From: Talpa occidentalis
Lineage: Eukaryota; Chordata; Mammalia; Eulipotyphla; Talpidae
NCBI RefSeq assembly: GCF_014898055.3
Contig: NW_023603184.1
Coordinates: 110,970,615-111,034,614 of the forward strand
Direction of reading: 5' to 3'
Length of the DNA: 64,000 nt
This document shows, one piece after another, positions 50,549-62,473 of the stretch. The translations under genes were made by a program, and so were the position numbers. The notes beneath the pieces were generated by a model. That model saw only the letters and a program-made list of their open reading frames with translations. It did not search any database and was not told the origin of the DNA. The number at the start of each line of letters is the position of its first letter. The first letter of the stretch is position 1.

Positions 50549-50998
50549 TTATACCCAGACTAGCCATCTGGGAATAAAGACCAAAGGGCAGATGTTGGAA
50601 TTATCTGAAAGCAACCCCGTGGCAGTTCCAGAGGTTATGTAGTCTTCATGAAAGCAACGGTAGAACTCTCCTTTTGGAACTGAGGAACTTGTTGGAGTTT
50701 GGGGCTCTGTCAGAAGGCAAGATGTTCTCTTACTTGCACAAGAGAATTTAGATGAATTATCATTTGCCATTTTAAGAAGCTTTTGTTCAGAAAAGATTTT
50801 CCTTCTTGCCTGGTTGTCCTTATGGAAGGAAACAGTACCAATGGGCTTCACAGCTGTTATATTTTCAGCACCATAGCTTAGAAATTTGGTTCTACTGATA
50901 TCAATTACGTAAATTGAAGGCAATAAGACTTGTAGATGATTGGCACAATTATGTTTAAGAGTCAGAATAACTTCTCTCTTCTAACAACCATAATTTCT
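50549..50998 (-). pseudogene. Unidentified open frame, possible retropseudogene fragment
   Basis: A stop-to-stop open frame of about 147 codons on the minus strand, just downstream of FRZB. No ATG lies near its beginning; the 124-codon version starts at TTG, and the first ATG is about 50 codons further in. The translation has mixed, protein-like composition (for example KGEFYRCFHEDYI) but I do not recognise it. Its TAA stop is followed by sequence that a SINE has since split (50234-50527). It overlaps the end of the longest FRZB 3' UTR model by a few bases only. It could be a decayed processed pseudogene or a chance frame. Confidence 0.25.
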
Positions 50999-52111
50999 TT
51001 TATTAGACATTTTGCTGAGCATGAAACATCCCAAATCCAAATACTAAAGTGCAGGCCTGTGCCTAGGCCTGTCATTCAGTCCAGCTTGGCTGTGAGTGCA
51101 CAGACACACACATGAACAAACACACACCCACATCAAAAGAAGAACCTTGCACATTTTATGCCCTGCAACTATAGCATTTTATAGAACTACATACCTTTTT
51201 AAAATAACATGCCGGTTCACATGCACACATACTTTCTTTCTCTGGTCAATGCAGCAAGTCAGATTTATTTTATTTAAAAGAAGAAAAGAGATGTACACCA
51301 AAATGGCTAATTTGAGGACGCAAATTAAACAGAACTATACTGACAATAGCAGATGTCTAGTTGTAATTCACTTCCTTAATGCTGATTAATATATTCATAA
51401 TCAAATGAAATGTATTGCCAAAAGAAAAAATGCTACTGTTAACACCCCAGCAGCTACTGGTTTCAGCTGTGCTTCTCAATCAGGCAAAATGTTCTTTCCC
51501 CAACTCCTAACACTACTTTGTTTCCTGCCAATCTTGAAAATAATTCATCTTACGTGTCGTTCCCTCATAAATGCTTTCCTCATAAATGCTTGATTGCTTT
51601 GCCTGTGTGGCACTTGATTTCAAACTGCCATCCCACCTTTATACACATTTAGAGTTCCTAAGTGTGAGAATGCCCCCAAGGCAAAATGAGGCTGTAATTC
51701 GATCAGTAGAGTATATTTTACAGGGTATCTTTGTTTACCAGAACTCTCTCTGTGCATCCAATATTGCATTCCCCATCCAGACAAGCACAGAATGGTAAAT
51801 TAACATGTACTCCAGCCAGAGGCCCTGATACCAATGTGTTTAATTTATCATTATTGCAAAGAATAAGTTTCCCATGATTAGCGAAATAGAATACATATGT
51901 TTTAAGGATCTGCACCCAAACCACAAAAAAGTTGGGGGACTGGGGAAAGGAAAAGAAAAGCAGAAAAGAGAAAATAGAAGTAATCAGTTACCACATGATT
52001 TTTTGTGGTAAACAATAGAATATGGCGTGCAATAGTGCAATTTTCTCTTGCTAGTCCAGCAATGCAAGTCTTAGTAGGAAATCCACTGATGTTCTTTCTG
52101 CATTTCAGGAT
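50985..52111 (-). other. FRZB: FRZB 3' untranslated region (approximate)
   Basis: Sequence following the FRZB stop on the minus strand. AATAAA poly(A) signals on that strand lie at 51264-51269, 51269-51274 and 50999-51004, giving a 3' UTR of about 0.85 or 1.1 kb. Either fits the roughly 1-kb human 3' UTR as I recall it. No SINE interrupts it. The left end is inferred from the farthest of these signals and could be wrong by several hundred bases. Confidence 0.45.
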
Positions 52112-52228
52112 TTAGTTGCGTGCTTGCCGGGACTGAGAATTCCTGCCAGACTTCTGACTCTGCGTGGAATCACTATGGCTAGAATCGCTTTTACTCAGTC
52201 CAAGATGACGGAGCTTCATATCCCAGCG
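52112..52228 (-). CDS. FRZB: FRZB last coding exon (exon 6), C-terminal tail
   Basis: Encodes the last 38 residues and stop of secreted frizzled-related protein 3, a secreted Wnt antagonist. The exon opens with RWDMKLRHLGLSKSD and ends RQARN-stop, which I recognise as the FRZB C terminus (about residues 288-325 by human numbering). The minus-strand acceptor reads TTTCACAG before the first CGC codon, in phase 0, and follows exon 5 exactly (...KKVK then RWDM). The tail is Ser/Gln/Lys/Arg-rich and lies partly beyond the netrin-like domain. Compared with the human protein as I remember it, there are a few changes (His for Asn after DSS, Gln-Ser for Asn-Pro near the end). The frame is intact. Identification is very secure; only the exon number rests on the human gene model. 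Confidence 0.97.
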   Translation of the reverse strand, partial: RWDMKLRHLGLSKSDSSHSDSTQSQKSGRNSQSRQARN

Positions 52229-52889
52229 CTGTGAAATTGAGGACAGAAAATGGTCACAGGTTCCTATCACTGAGGTCATCACGTCTATTTCTTTAGCTAT
52301 TAGGCAGTGAGATTTCACAAGTATTTTACAGAAGACTCTCCCAAAAGTATAAAATCCATATCCCAGAGTGACAATGAGATTGATGTTGTATGAACACAAT
52401 TCTTTGACTTTAAAAACTCAAAATTGATAAATCAGTCATGCTTTCATATCAAACTGCAGCCTTAAAATTTCTACATTAGAAATGGTGCTACAGATGTCTA
52501 TTGATACCTGGGGGTTATTTCCTGAAGGAACAAACACAAGTCTGACACTTCACAAGTGATCAACAGAAAATAGAAGATTTATATAAAGAATTTGGAGAAT
52601 AGACCATTTTTTTCATCTTTCTTTTTTTATGACATGTTAGAACATAGCCTTTTAAGATCTGTAGGATCTGAGCAGTGAAAAAAATGCAAATTTCTCTAAG
52701 TAATATCTACCAAAATTTTCTAAGTAATGTCTACACACAAAGCAGACAACTCATTCTAAGTTTTAATAACCACAGTGAAGTTTACTAATATTCCTATCAG
52801 CAATGTCAATAATGCTTACAAAATGTAACAAAAGGGGATTATATTACAAGTATAAAAGGTAGTGAATAAGAGAAGAACTACAGCTGTAT

Positions 52890-53045
52890 TTCTCAAAGAT
52901 CAATGAAAACAGACACAACCTGAAGGTCTTATGAAAACTTCACAATCTCATTTAGTGGGTCTGGGATGGAACCCCCAAATTTTCAAACCTAGCAAGTTTC
53001 CAGATTATGCCAATATTGCTGATCCAGGGACTACCCTTGGATAAC
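52890..53045 (+). mobile_element. hAT (MER5-type) fragment in FRZB intron 5
   Basis: TCTCATTTAGTGGGTCTGGG, AGTTTCCAGATTATGCCAAT and GATCCAGGGACTACCCTTGG fit a diverged MER5 copy. Confidence 0.65.
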
Positions 53046-53049
53046 AAGG

Positions 53050-53215
53050 AGCTAATGTCAGATTGCCCAAGTTCAAATTCTATCAGTTACCATGCAGTGT
53101 TTCTTGAACTCACTGTACTTCATTTTCATCATTTATTCATTGGACATAATAGAATTTGCTTATAAGAAGTTTGAAGAGATGAAAAATGTATAAAGGGCTT
53201 AGTACATAATAAATG
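53050..53215 (+). repeat. MIR-like SINE fragment
   Basis: GTTCAAATTCTATCAGTTAC, TTCATTTTCATCATTTATTC and GGGCTTAGTACATAATAAAT follow MIR order. Confidence 0.55.
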
Positions 53216-54254
53216 ATCATTTTCCATCACTAGATGTAATTCATTTTAGCCCATTTTATACCACAATCTTACTGTATTTCATATTAGAAAGCAGTCTGAT
53301 TCTCAATTCCTCAAGCATCTTGATTTAAACAACCTGCTGTAACAGGCTTAGGTAAACAGCCATTTCCACAGCAAAATCACTAAAAGGGTTTTATTTTATT
53401 CTTGATATATCCACTGAAAGCAAAGAATCAGCTGAAAGTGGCAATAATTATTTTAAAAACAGAGAGTATTCTTTATAAGACTATTAAATTCTTAGATTGA
53501 CTGAAAAGCAAAAGTAAGGATCCCAATAATTTTTAGTCAAAAGATTGTTTCTACCCTAGAGCTTTAACTGTCCATAGGCACATGAATTAAAATATTGCTT
53601 GTTTAATTCTCCCCATTAGCATGTCTAAAACCAGATTGAGTATATAAATGACTTCATAGTACTAACTCTATGAACCCCTGCAGGAAGCAATGGAAAATGT
53701 TTGCCTTACTAAGAAATAAACAAACCACATGTCCTAGGTCTTTCCATGACATTGTTTTGCTACCAAAAGAGAAGTAGCAAGCTTTGTTACATGCTTTGCA
53801 GCAGGGATGTTGAAAGTTCTTCCAACTGGTACAGGAATTTAGGACAAATTCCTGTTCTGCATTAGCACGCAGAAAACCAAATTAAAAGAACAGTTAGAGA
53901 TTCCACTGCACTGAAGAAGAGCTTTTTTTTTTAATAAACACCAAACTAATCGAAGAATGATACAAATAGAGAAATGCCACAAGTATGAGCTTAAAATACA
54001 TCTCAATTTGACATTTGACAAACACACCAGGGAAAAAGAGCTCAGTGATGCAAAATCATGCCCTCTACGTTTTTGTTGGCCACTTAAATTCCAATGTGTC
54101 TGCTGTGTCAAATGCCAGATGTAGAAGATAAACTGCCCAGGGGTGTTTAACTTACACTGTAAATGTTTCCCAAGCTTTCAAACTCACAGAAAGAAGAGGA
54201 TGTATTATGTTTGGTACAATTCCCACTGTCCCCTCCACCAGTGCTCCACCCAAC

Positions 54255-54299
54255 ACACCCAACACACACACACACACACCCCAACACACACACACACAC
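54255..54299 (+). repeat. CA-rich microsatellite
   Basis: Two CA runs separated by CCCCAA, in FRZB intron 5 (GT on the coding strand). Confidence 0.95.
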
Positions 54300-55131
54300 C
54301 TTTTTGATTCTTTGCCCCTCTGTGCATTCTGCCCTGTGTTTTTTTCTTTGAAATAGATTTTGCTTCCTATAGTAAGAAGAAATGCAGCCATATATAACAA
54401 AGTAGATCACCGTGTGATTTTTTTTTTTTTGAATAAAAATGTATCACTTCCAAAATCCAAGAGTCATTGGCTTCAAAATAAAGCCAAGGAACTACTTTGG
54501 TCACATCTCTTACCTACAGATAAATAAGGCTGTACCTTGCACATAGGATACTGCTTCTAATTGTTTGTAGCTCTCCTTTGTGTTCTACCCTTCTTTGGCT
54601 CACAGAACTACAATTTGTTCAAGGGAGTAATATGCTCGGCTGAAAAACTGCATTTCCCACCTTCTCTAGGAGCTAGTGGTGGATGCAGGATCCACTTAAA
54701 AGTAAAAATTGTTAGGGCACTTGGAAAGCTCTTTTTCATATCCCTTTTCTTTCTCCCTGGAATGCAGGTCTGAAGCTGGAGGTGGAACCTCCATAAACAT
54801 AAGTATGAAAGCAACACTCTTAAAAGTGGTAGCAAAATAAACTAGGATCTAAAGGCCTAGGGTAATGTGGAGCCATGCTAGCAGGACTGGACTAACTTCT
54901 CAATACGAGAAGTTAAACAACTTTAATCTCTGATATACATACCAAGAACTCCCTCCTTACAAGAAACGGGCACTAAAGAAAATTTGGGCCTTGGAGTTTT
55001 ACCTATTACACATATAGCTCAGGTTTTAATATTTGTCATGAGTTGAAGGCAGTTATTTTGTTTAAATGCTAAAAGGTTATTTTCCTACTTTTATTTTCTA
55101 TATATCACTTTAATGTAAAATATAGACTCAC

Positions 55132-55195
55132 CTTCACTTTTTTACCAAGTCGGTCCTTCCATTTCTCAGCAATAGAACCTTCCACCAACAGTAAT
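55132..55195 (-). CDS. FRZB: FRZB exon 5, netrin-like domain segment
   Basis: A 64-bp exon: one base completing an Arg codon split with exon 4, then 21 codons reading [21 protein letters not shown]. This is the FRZB sequence that follows ...DEERSR in the netrin-like (NTR) domain. On the minus strand the acceptor is AAATACAG and the donor is AAG followed by GTGAGT. The phases fit both neighbours (phase 1 into exon 5, phase 0 out). The exon is too short to stand out as a long open frame and was found by expecting the missing FRZB residues between exons 4 and 6. Introns on either side are 2.9 kb (intron 5) and 638 bp (intron 4). Confidence 0.96.
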
Positions 55196-55833
55196 CTGTA
55201 TTTTTAAAGAACCAATCATTTTTGAAAAATTAAAATAGGTTACTGAAAATACCAAAATCACTACCAAGAATAGAACAGTAACATTTTAGAATAGTAATTC
55301 TTAACTATTAGGGAGTCATGAACCCCTTTTAAGAAACAAATGAAACCATGATTCTCTTCCCAGAAAGGCATATCCATAAATTGCACACATACACTTCTCT
55401 ATTCAATATGTGAAACTGAGGGACCCAACTAACAATTCTCTGTGATCTTCTAGCAGACAGACAGATCCTAACCTAAGAATCTCAGAGCAAGAGCTGTAGA
55501 GAAATGCAATAAGAGAGGCAGGCCTCCCTGGTGGCACAAGGGATTAAGTCGCAGCACTATGAAGCAATCCGTAGCACAAGTTCAATCCCCAGCCAGGGAG
55601 CTGACCCACATGACACAGCAGACCACTCCTGTATTGCTGCTGTTCCCCCTCAACAGTGTACTTCAGTAGATCCACTTATTCTGCTCCCCACTCTATCTCT
55701 GGTGAATCCTCTCAATCCCCGCCCCTCATACCTCTGGCCTATACCCCAGTTCTTGGATGCATAAATAAAATAAATCTTCAAAAAAAAAAATAGGAAAGGC
55801 ATAGAAATTATTCTGAATTTCAAAAAAGCATAC
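55196..55833 (-). other. FRZB: FRZB intron 4
   Basis: A short 638-bp intron with GT-AG ends, about 40% of it made up by one SINE in antisense orientation relative to the gene (55520-55785). The SINE oligo(A) tail lies only about 45 bp from the exon 4 donor. Confidence 0.9.
55520..55785 (+). repeat. tRNA-derived SINE in FRZB intron 4
   Basis: Older-subfamily copy, antisense to FRZB, with a shortened B-box region. Diverged flanks (AAGAGAGGCA and AGGAAAGGCA) may be the target duplication. Confidence 0.9.
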
Positions 55834-56038
55834 CTGGAACGTTCCTCATCTTCATAGCCCATGATGATGTATTCCTCATTAACATTAAGAGGAGGACACA
55901 GGCAGCCAGAACTGGTGTAAAGGTTAACAGTGTCTCTTGGAATGTTTACCAGAGAAGCTTTTAGAATCTCCTTCACCTCGACAACCGCGGTCACATCATG
56001 GCACTTGGTCTTTACCTCCTTAACTTTAGCCCGAATGA
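55834..56038 (-). CDS. FRZB: FRZB exon 4, core of the netrin-like domain
   Basis: A 205-bp exon encoding 67 whole codons plus split codons at both ends (V at the 5' side, R at the 3' side). Recognisable stretches are [35 protein letters not shown] and MGYEDEERS, all FRZB NTR-domain sequence. The cysteines of KCHD and GCLC are domain disulfide positions. The acceptor is TTTTGACAG and the donor CAG followed by GTATGC. The Arg in VIRAK (human residue 200, codon CGG) is the site of a known human polymorphism; the common arginine is present here. A SINE ends about 45-50 bp past the donor, inside intron 4. Confidence 0.98.
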
Positions 56039-56218
56039 CTGTCAAAAGACAATAGAACTGATACAGTCATGTGATACAAAATAGATGTCCCATTCAGGAC
56101 AGATAAGTAGGCTTCTTCCTAGTCAATTCTTAACAACTTGATGCTTTAAATGAACAAAGAGGAAAAGCCAATCAGATACTTTTGCATTAGATGGCGATAA
56201 ACACAATAAACAACACAA

Positions 56219-56291
56219 TAAAATAAAAATAAAAATAAAAATAAATTAAATTAAATTAAAATAAAATAAAATAAAATAAAATAAAATAAAA
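56219..56291 (+). repeat. (AAAAT)n pentanucleotide microsatellite
   Basis: AAAAT, AAATT and AAAAT units in tandem, about 14 in all, inside FRZB intron 3. Confidence 0.95.
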
Positions 56292-56696
56292 ATAGAGGAA
56301 CACAATAAACAACAGACCTGCCCCTTCCGTTCATGCACACAGAGACGTGTCTGAAATGCAGACTCCCCTGGATGTCATTGTGATGAAGGCAACCAGATAA
56401 CCAAAGGTTGAATAAATCTGATAAAACTTTCCCCCAAAATTTCATTTTGGATGTGTTTAAATGTTTATGTACAGTTTCAATTGCTGCCAACATTTAAGTT
56501 GCATTAATTTCATAATATGTAAGTACCTAGCACTCAACTATGCCTTGTTTCCCTGTTAGCATTCTTCTATCAGATGTCTAAAAAACATTCAATTCAATTG
56601 CAAAATCAGAGTGTTTGACTCAGTTTTGTTTTTTCTGTATTTCTCTTTTTTTGGAAGAGTTAAATCCTTTAGATTCCTACTTCTGGTAAGAGTGTT

Positions 56697-56727
56697 TTTG
56701 TTTGTTTGTTTGTTTGTTTGTTTGTTT
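56697..56727 (+). repeat. (GTTT)n microsatellite
   Basis: About seven GTTT units in FRZB intron 3. Confidence 0.95.
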
Positions 56728-58729
56728 TAAAGAGGAATTTGAAAAGATCTAAGAAGAAGTAGACATTTTTATGTCTATCATTAAAAAGCCAATGGTTTTT
56801 CCCAAGCAACTTCAGTTCTCTAGTTCAATATTCAGGGATGTTAAGCAGAGAAAAATACAACCTATTCAAATGAACCCACTTTTTAAAAAAACCTCTTAGG
56901 CACATATCTGCAAACCACTTCCATCTGAGTCCCTTCCCATGTATTTTAGGGGTTTTAGACTACAAGGGAATGTAAAAAAGCCATCATGAAAATATAAAGT
57001 CAGTTAATAAATCTTCCCTCTCATCAATGCCCCAATGCCATACAGGAACTTAACATTCCAGCGTTACAATGGGCACTTGATAAAAATTAAGTCACTAACT
57101 CTAAAAACTTTAGAACCAAACCTCATTTTTGCTTCACAAGTATTTCAATCATCAGAAAATTTATTGTCTCATGTTTGAGCATACCAAAGCTTTCCCTGTT
57201 TGGTGAGCAAAGGAATCTCTTCCTATTAGTGTTCTCTCTATTCTGTATTTTAACAAGAGATAAGGCTGCCCTTTCTGATATGTCACTTGGATAAAACAAA
57301 TGATAAATTCCGTATCCCAGCCAGAAGACATATTTCTGTGTCCTGGCTTAATGTAAAAGTGCATATAGCATCCATCAGCAATTAGAGATTAGTGAACTGT
57401 ACAAACGTTCTCAAACTAATGATTTATTTACCCAGTGTGTCAGTATTTTCATTAGAAATTTTTAGACATGTACCTACTCCAAAATAAACATCTCTCTACA
57501 AGACTTACTTTATTTTTGAAATAATTTTGTTAAATTTCAAGAGCATTTACCTGAATTAATCTGAATAAAGCAGAAGTTTTGTTGCATTATTAATTACCCC
57601 CAGCCTCACTTTGTTTTTACATACAGACAGGAACACAAAGGCACATACAGACATTTAAGAAAGATAAAAACATATTTTGGGATTGAAAATAGTTTTTTTT
57701 TTTTTTTCAGTTTTTCCTTCTGTTTAAACATTTGAATGTCTGCCTTCACCATAGAATCTTTAACAAAGCACCTCATGAAAATACTTAAACTATAGGCAAC
57801 CTCGTTAATTGTTTTACTATGGAAAGAAATGGTGTCCTTTGCATTAATTGTGATCTATGTACCAGTGTATGTTATAGATAGGGGTCAGCTACTTTGTCTA
57901 AGGTTGTCTTTCCATGACTTATAGCTTTTAACAAAAATAGCATCACCAACCATTCATTGTATGATGAAGGAAGTTGGATAAAGTAAAAAATGATAGGTAA
58001 AATAAATACAAACATAACTAAATTTCCTATAACTAATACATTTTATTATGTGTTTGTTTTTAGTATAACTAAAAAGTTCATATAACATTTTTCAATCTAG
58101 AAAGCTTATCTCCCAATAATTAAGCCTCCCCTTTTCCTGTGATTTTTTTTCACATCAATTTACAGAGGTATGGGTCTTCAGATAAGCAACCTGGTATTAA
58201 ACTTCTTGGGAAAGAAAAACCTAACCTTTCAACTTTGGAAAGTGTGTCTATCATTGTCTGAAGTAACTAGATTTCTCTGAAGATGAGTTGTAAGCAAAAT
58301 GTAAAAACATATTCAAGAAAATCGTGGGAAACTAGGTGCATTTATTTCAAAGAAATTAAACTGATAATTTTCTACTTTATATTTTTTAATATACACTATT
58401 TTCAAAGATATGAAAAATTACTCTTACAGAGTTTTACCTATTTCTCCCTTCTGGTTCCCCAAAGGAACAAAAGTGGAAATAAATCTGTACTGGGGAGGAT
58501 GCCTAACTAAAACAGGAAACAATAATGGTAGCATTTCAGGCACAAATACCTGAGATCCCTCTCAGGCTGGAGGCCTCTACCTTCCCTGCTGAGTTTAGGA
58601 TAAATGTCCTATAACCTCTAAAATAGGACATGTAAGCTCAATAACACAACTCATTTTAATAGCAAAGTTCCCTTTAAACATCTAATTGCTATGTTTACTC
58701 ATTGACTTGACATCAAAAGTCTATTGCAG

Positions 58730-59031
58730 GGGCCTCCCCGGTGGCATAGCGGTTGAGCGCTGGGTTGCGAAGCTGCCCGCAGCCTCTGCAGCGCTGGTTT
58801 GATCCCCGGCTGCTCCCCAGCCACAGGAGGAGGGTCCCACATGGCGCACAGACCTCTTCTGCCGCCCGCTGCTCCCCTCAGCAGTGTACTTTGGTCCTTC
58901 TGCCTGCTCTGCTCCCGCTCTGGTGAATTCTCTCACCCTCCCGCGCTTCTGACTATACCCAGTGCTTGTATAAATAAATAAATAAATCTTTAAAAAAAAA
59001 AAAGAATTACAGAAAAAAAAAAGATTTAAAA
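58730..59031 (+). repeat. tRNA-derived SINE in FRZB intron 3
   Basis: Young full-length copy, antisense to FRZB, followed by two A-rich runs. Perfect target duplication AAAAGTCTATTGCAG at 58715-58729 and 59032-59046. Confidence 0.95.
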
Positions 59032-59912
59032 AAAAGTCTATTGCAGAGATAGGATGAGCTTTATTGATTTATAGATACTGGGGGGGAGATAAAATTTCAA
59101 TATATATAGTAAATATTAATTTGTCTCATCAACTGCAAAACTATTATTTCACCATTCTAAGTATAATAGCAATTGATATAAATATCTGTAGAATGCTAGT
59201 GCCCAAAAGTACATTATTATAACTTAGGTTCAATAATCATTGATAAAATCAGACTAGATATACATCTAACTAAGGGAGAAGCTGAGAAAATTACATGAGA
59301 TGGTATATGGAAACCACCTAGTATTGCACCGCCCCAGAGACAGTGTGCCTCTTCTTTCTTCAGTTAGATTTGTCAGCTCCATTTGCATAGTAGCTCTTCA
59401 ATTAATATTTTATAAGAATATCACATTTCTAGGCCAAGCTAGATAACAAAACATTTCCTTAATTGAATACTAACAATTTCCATGTTGCTTTCCAAATCTG
59501 GCAATGTTTTCCATTAGACAGACTCAAGAAATCAAATTTGACTTCTTCCTTCACTTCCCCCAGTGATGGTAAAACACAGCTGATAACTCATTCAAGGCTA
59601 AACACTCATGTTCAAATCCTCTTCAACCACTCAGAAAGGGAAGAGTCCCTCCTATCTAATTTGAAATGTATCTCTGTGCACATGATTGGATGGTTTTAAG
59701 GTGCCATCAATGCCTTGTGTGCTTCAAAATGAAGCATTTTTTTTAGGAATTTTGCACATGAGACATTTTCATTGTTGAGGCTAGGAAGCCTTTGCTCTTA
59801 GAAGTTGTCTTATTTGTTTTTAAGCCTTATTCTTAAATTGTTCTATTCATTTACACAGACACACACCCTTTAAACACAGCAGTTTATAGGTCAAGCATGA
59901 AGTTAGCCTTAC

Positions 59913-59978
59913 CATAGTTGTAATTGTTTCGGAAATAGGTCTTCTGTGTAGCTCTAATAGGCTTACACTTGCAGCGTT
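59913..59978 (-). CDS. FRZB: FRZB exon 3, start of the netrin-like domain
   Basis: A 66-bp exon: two bases completing a Glu codon, 21 codons reading [21 protein letters not shown], and one base of the Val codon shared with exon 4. This is the linker and NTR entry of FRZB, with the RCKC cysteine pair that starts the NTR domain. The minus-strand acceptor is TCTTTCAG and the donor ATG followed by GTAAGG. Phase 2 in and phase 1 out agree with the human exon structure. The preceding exon (human GADFPMDSSNGNCRGASS region) was looked for from 59979 to 64000 and not found, so it should lie beyond the right edge together with exon 1 (signal peptide and frizzled cysteine-rich domain). Confidence 0.96.
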
Positions 59979-61356
59979 CTGAAAGACAACATTTTAGCAA
60001 TAAGAAAAATTTCAACATTAGCTTTTTTAAATTCACATTTTTGGAGTAAGATTAGATATGAATTTGGTGGGTAGAAGGCTCTTAGTAATGCTCCATGTCT
60101 CATTTCTTATGCTCATAAATGCCTAATCTCCAACAAGCCCCCCAAATCCTGTGAAAACACTGTCACTGCCATGCTTGAGGAGTCGTGACCCCAAAATCCT
60201 AAGAAAGATATGTTTGATGTCTATGGAGGTAGAACCAATGTCTACTGAGAGGCAATCATAACTGAAATACCCTGTGGAGCCCCACCTGCATCCATACACA
60301 TTACACAAATTATACACCACTTTTCCAAAAGTAGTTTCTGGATAGAAAAGCAAACTCAATGAAATAAGCATGTGTTATTATAACCCGGTAAACTTAGGGA
60401 AACTCTTAAGAGAAGGGGCCAGAAGCCCCTTTTCTACAGGTAGAACAGCTGCCATTTAACCCATTTTTATACTCATTGGAGGAAACTATTATATATGTAT
60501 GTTTTGAAATGAAAAGTTTCTTATCTTTTAAGAATCTGGTGGGTAACCAGAACACATTTTATATGTAACACAGACATGTGTAATAAAAGTTCAAATTAGA
60601 GTGAAAAGTTTGGTATATAAAATTAAGTCATTTAACATTTGGAGAGTGGGTTACTCTATCATTTATACCTGCTTAGCTAGGAAACAGATCAAATATGTAC
60701 CATAATCATGGTAAATTGTCAATGTAAAAATAGAAAATATTATACAATGCCCTTAGAGAGCATTTTCAGTTATGGAAAGATTTCTTTGAAATAGCATCCC
60801 TGAGAAAGCTTCCTTACAAATTAATTCATATGTTTCTTCTATTTTGACACAGAAAAGGAACAAAGAATATATGAATCAAAGAAAGGAGGCCAACAAAAAA
60901 AAAAAAAACTGTTTAAAAGTATTTTATGTTAGCATAGGGACTGATAAAAGGAAGAAGCTTTTGTTGACAACATATTGTGTTTTCTAAAATAAATTTATCA
61001 AAATAAATGTTATCAAAATTTATCAAAATAAATTTATTTATCAAAATAATTTTTTTTTGCAGTTAACTTATAAAGTAGCAGTCCCAAGGAGGGTAGCACC
61101 CTTACTACAGCTTTCAAGTTCTAGAAATAAACATCTCTGTTGGGGATTGATGTTCTACTAAGCAGTAGCAACAAACTGTCTCTCTCATCCGTAAAAGAAG
61201 TGAAGAGTTTCTTAATGCTACACACAGCACTTTATTTGTCCTAAAGATAATTTTAGCACAATCTCTGTGGAATAAAGATTTCAATTCAATAAATTACGGG
61301 TACCATCAGTTCTGGTTGCTATTTTGAAGATGAGACCTCAAAACGAACTTTTTTCC

Positions 61357-61618
61357 CCCAAGATTTATTTTATTTATGCATACAAGAGCTGGGTATTGGC
61401 CAGAGGTGTGGGGGTGAGAGGATTTACCAGAGACAGAGTGGGGAACAGAACAGGCAGACCGACAGAAACACATTGCTGAGGGGATCAGCGGGCAAGTCAG
61501 GAGAGGTCTGCTGCACCATGTGGGTAGCTCCTGGTCCAGGGATCGAACTTGTGCTGCAGTGGCTGCTGACAGCTTCATAGTACTGAGACTTAACTTCTTG
61601 TATCATCAGGGAGGCCCC
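61357..61618 (-). repeat. tRNA-derived SINE in FRZB intron 2
   Basis: Older-subfamily copy in the same orientation as FRZB. Diverged target duplication AAAACGAACTTT and AAAACTAACTTT. Confidence 0.91.
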
Positions 61619-61739
61619 TAAAACTAACTTTGTTTTAGTAATACATATGTTTCCCCATTTGAAAGACAGTGGAAAATTATATACTCCTATTGTATAGCTT
61701 TTATTTTGCATCAAACGTGACACATTTTTTAAAGAGAGA

Positions 61740-62150
61740 TTTTTTTTACTGATGTAACATTGGTTTACAACACTACATGTGATTCAGAAGTTTGGAATCT
61801 CACCTCTTTAAATGTATGTATGTCACCACACCACACCTGCCACCAATGCACCCATAGTCCTCCACCAGGTCTAACGGGCCTCTCCACATTTTTTCTCCAC
61901 ACTCCCCAGTCCCCCCAGTCACCTTAATTCTACAGACAGATTTCTAGGGTTTGTTATTTGGTCTGGCTTTAACTAATTGTTTGTTTTGTGTCTTTATATT
62001 CCACATATAAGTGAAACCATGTGACATTTGTTGTTCTTCTGACTTATTCATCTAGCATAATCCTCTCCAGTTCCATTCATATTGTTGGAAATGAAGAAAG
62101 CTCATCTTTTTTTTATGGTTGAGTGGTATTTCACTGTGCAAATACGCCAA
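61740..62150 (-). mobile_element. L1 3' end remnant, antisense
   Basis: Antisense L1 3' UTR and ORF2 end: CATTGGTTTACAACACTACA, ATATAAGTGAAACCATGTGA, CTCTCCAGTTCCATTCATAT. In FRZB intron 2. Confidence 0.8.
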
Positions 62151-62473
62151 ATCTAAAGAGAAATTCTTGAGACTTTTTATGATGAAATAGTCTCAAACTT
62201 CCTAATAACCCTCACCCATCTAGAGATATGAACTTGTGCTCTTTGTCATTTAAAAATGAGTATCTATTAAAAATAATATATGTAGATAAGTTATCTACAT
62301 AGCTACAATTCTTCAGAAATTACACTTGCTTTCATAAATTCTTAACAAAATTAAAACATCACTGAATTGAGTTTAATATGAAGTTGTTACCATATCACTT
62401 TCCTTGAAGTATACACAAATGGATTCCATAAAACTTCCCAGGCACAGATTTTTCAAAAATTATATCATAAGGT

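Larger units (their letters stand above)
52229..55131 (-). other. FRZB: FRZB intron 5
   Basis: A 2.9-kb intron between exons 5 and 6 with GT-AG ends on the minus strand. It holds a MER5-like hAT fragment (about 52890-53045), a MIR-like stretch (about 53050-53215) and a CA-rich microsatellite at 54250-54300. No SINE of the young family is present. The rest is unassigned unique sequence. Confidence 0.9.
56039..59912 (-). other. FRZB: FRZB intron 3
   Basis: A 3.9-kb intron with GT-AG ends. It contains an (AAAAT)n-type microsatellite at 56219-56291, a (GTTT)n run at 56697-56727, a 16-base T run near 57691 and a young SINE at 58730-59031. The remaining sequence is unassigned. Confidence 0.88.
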
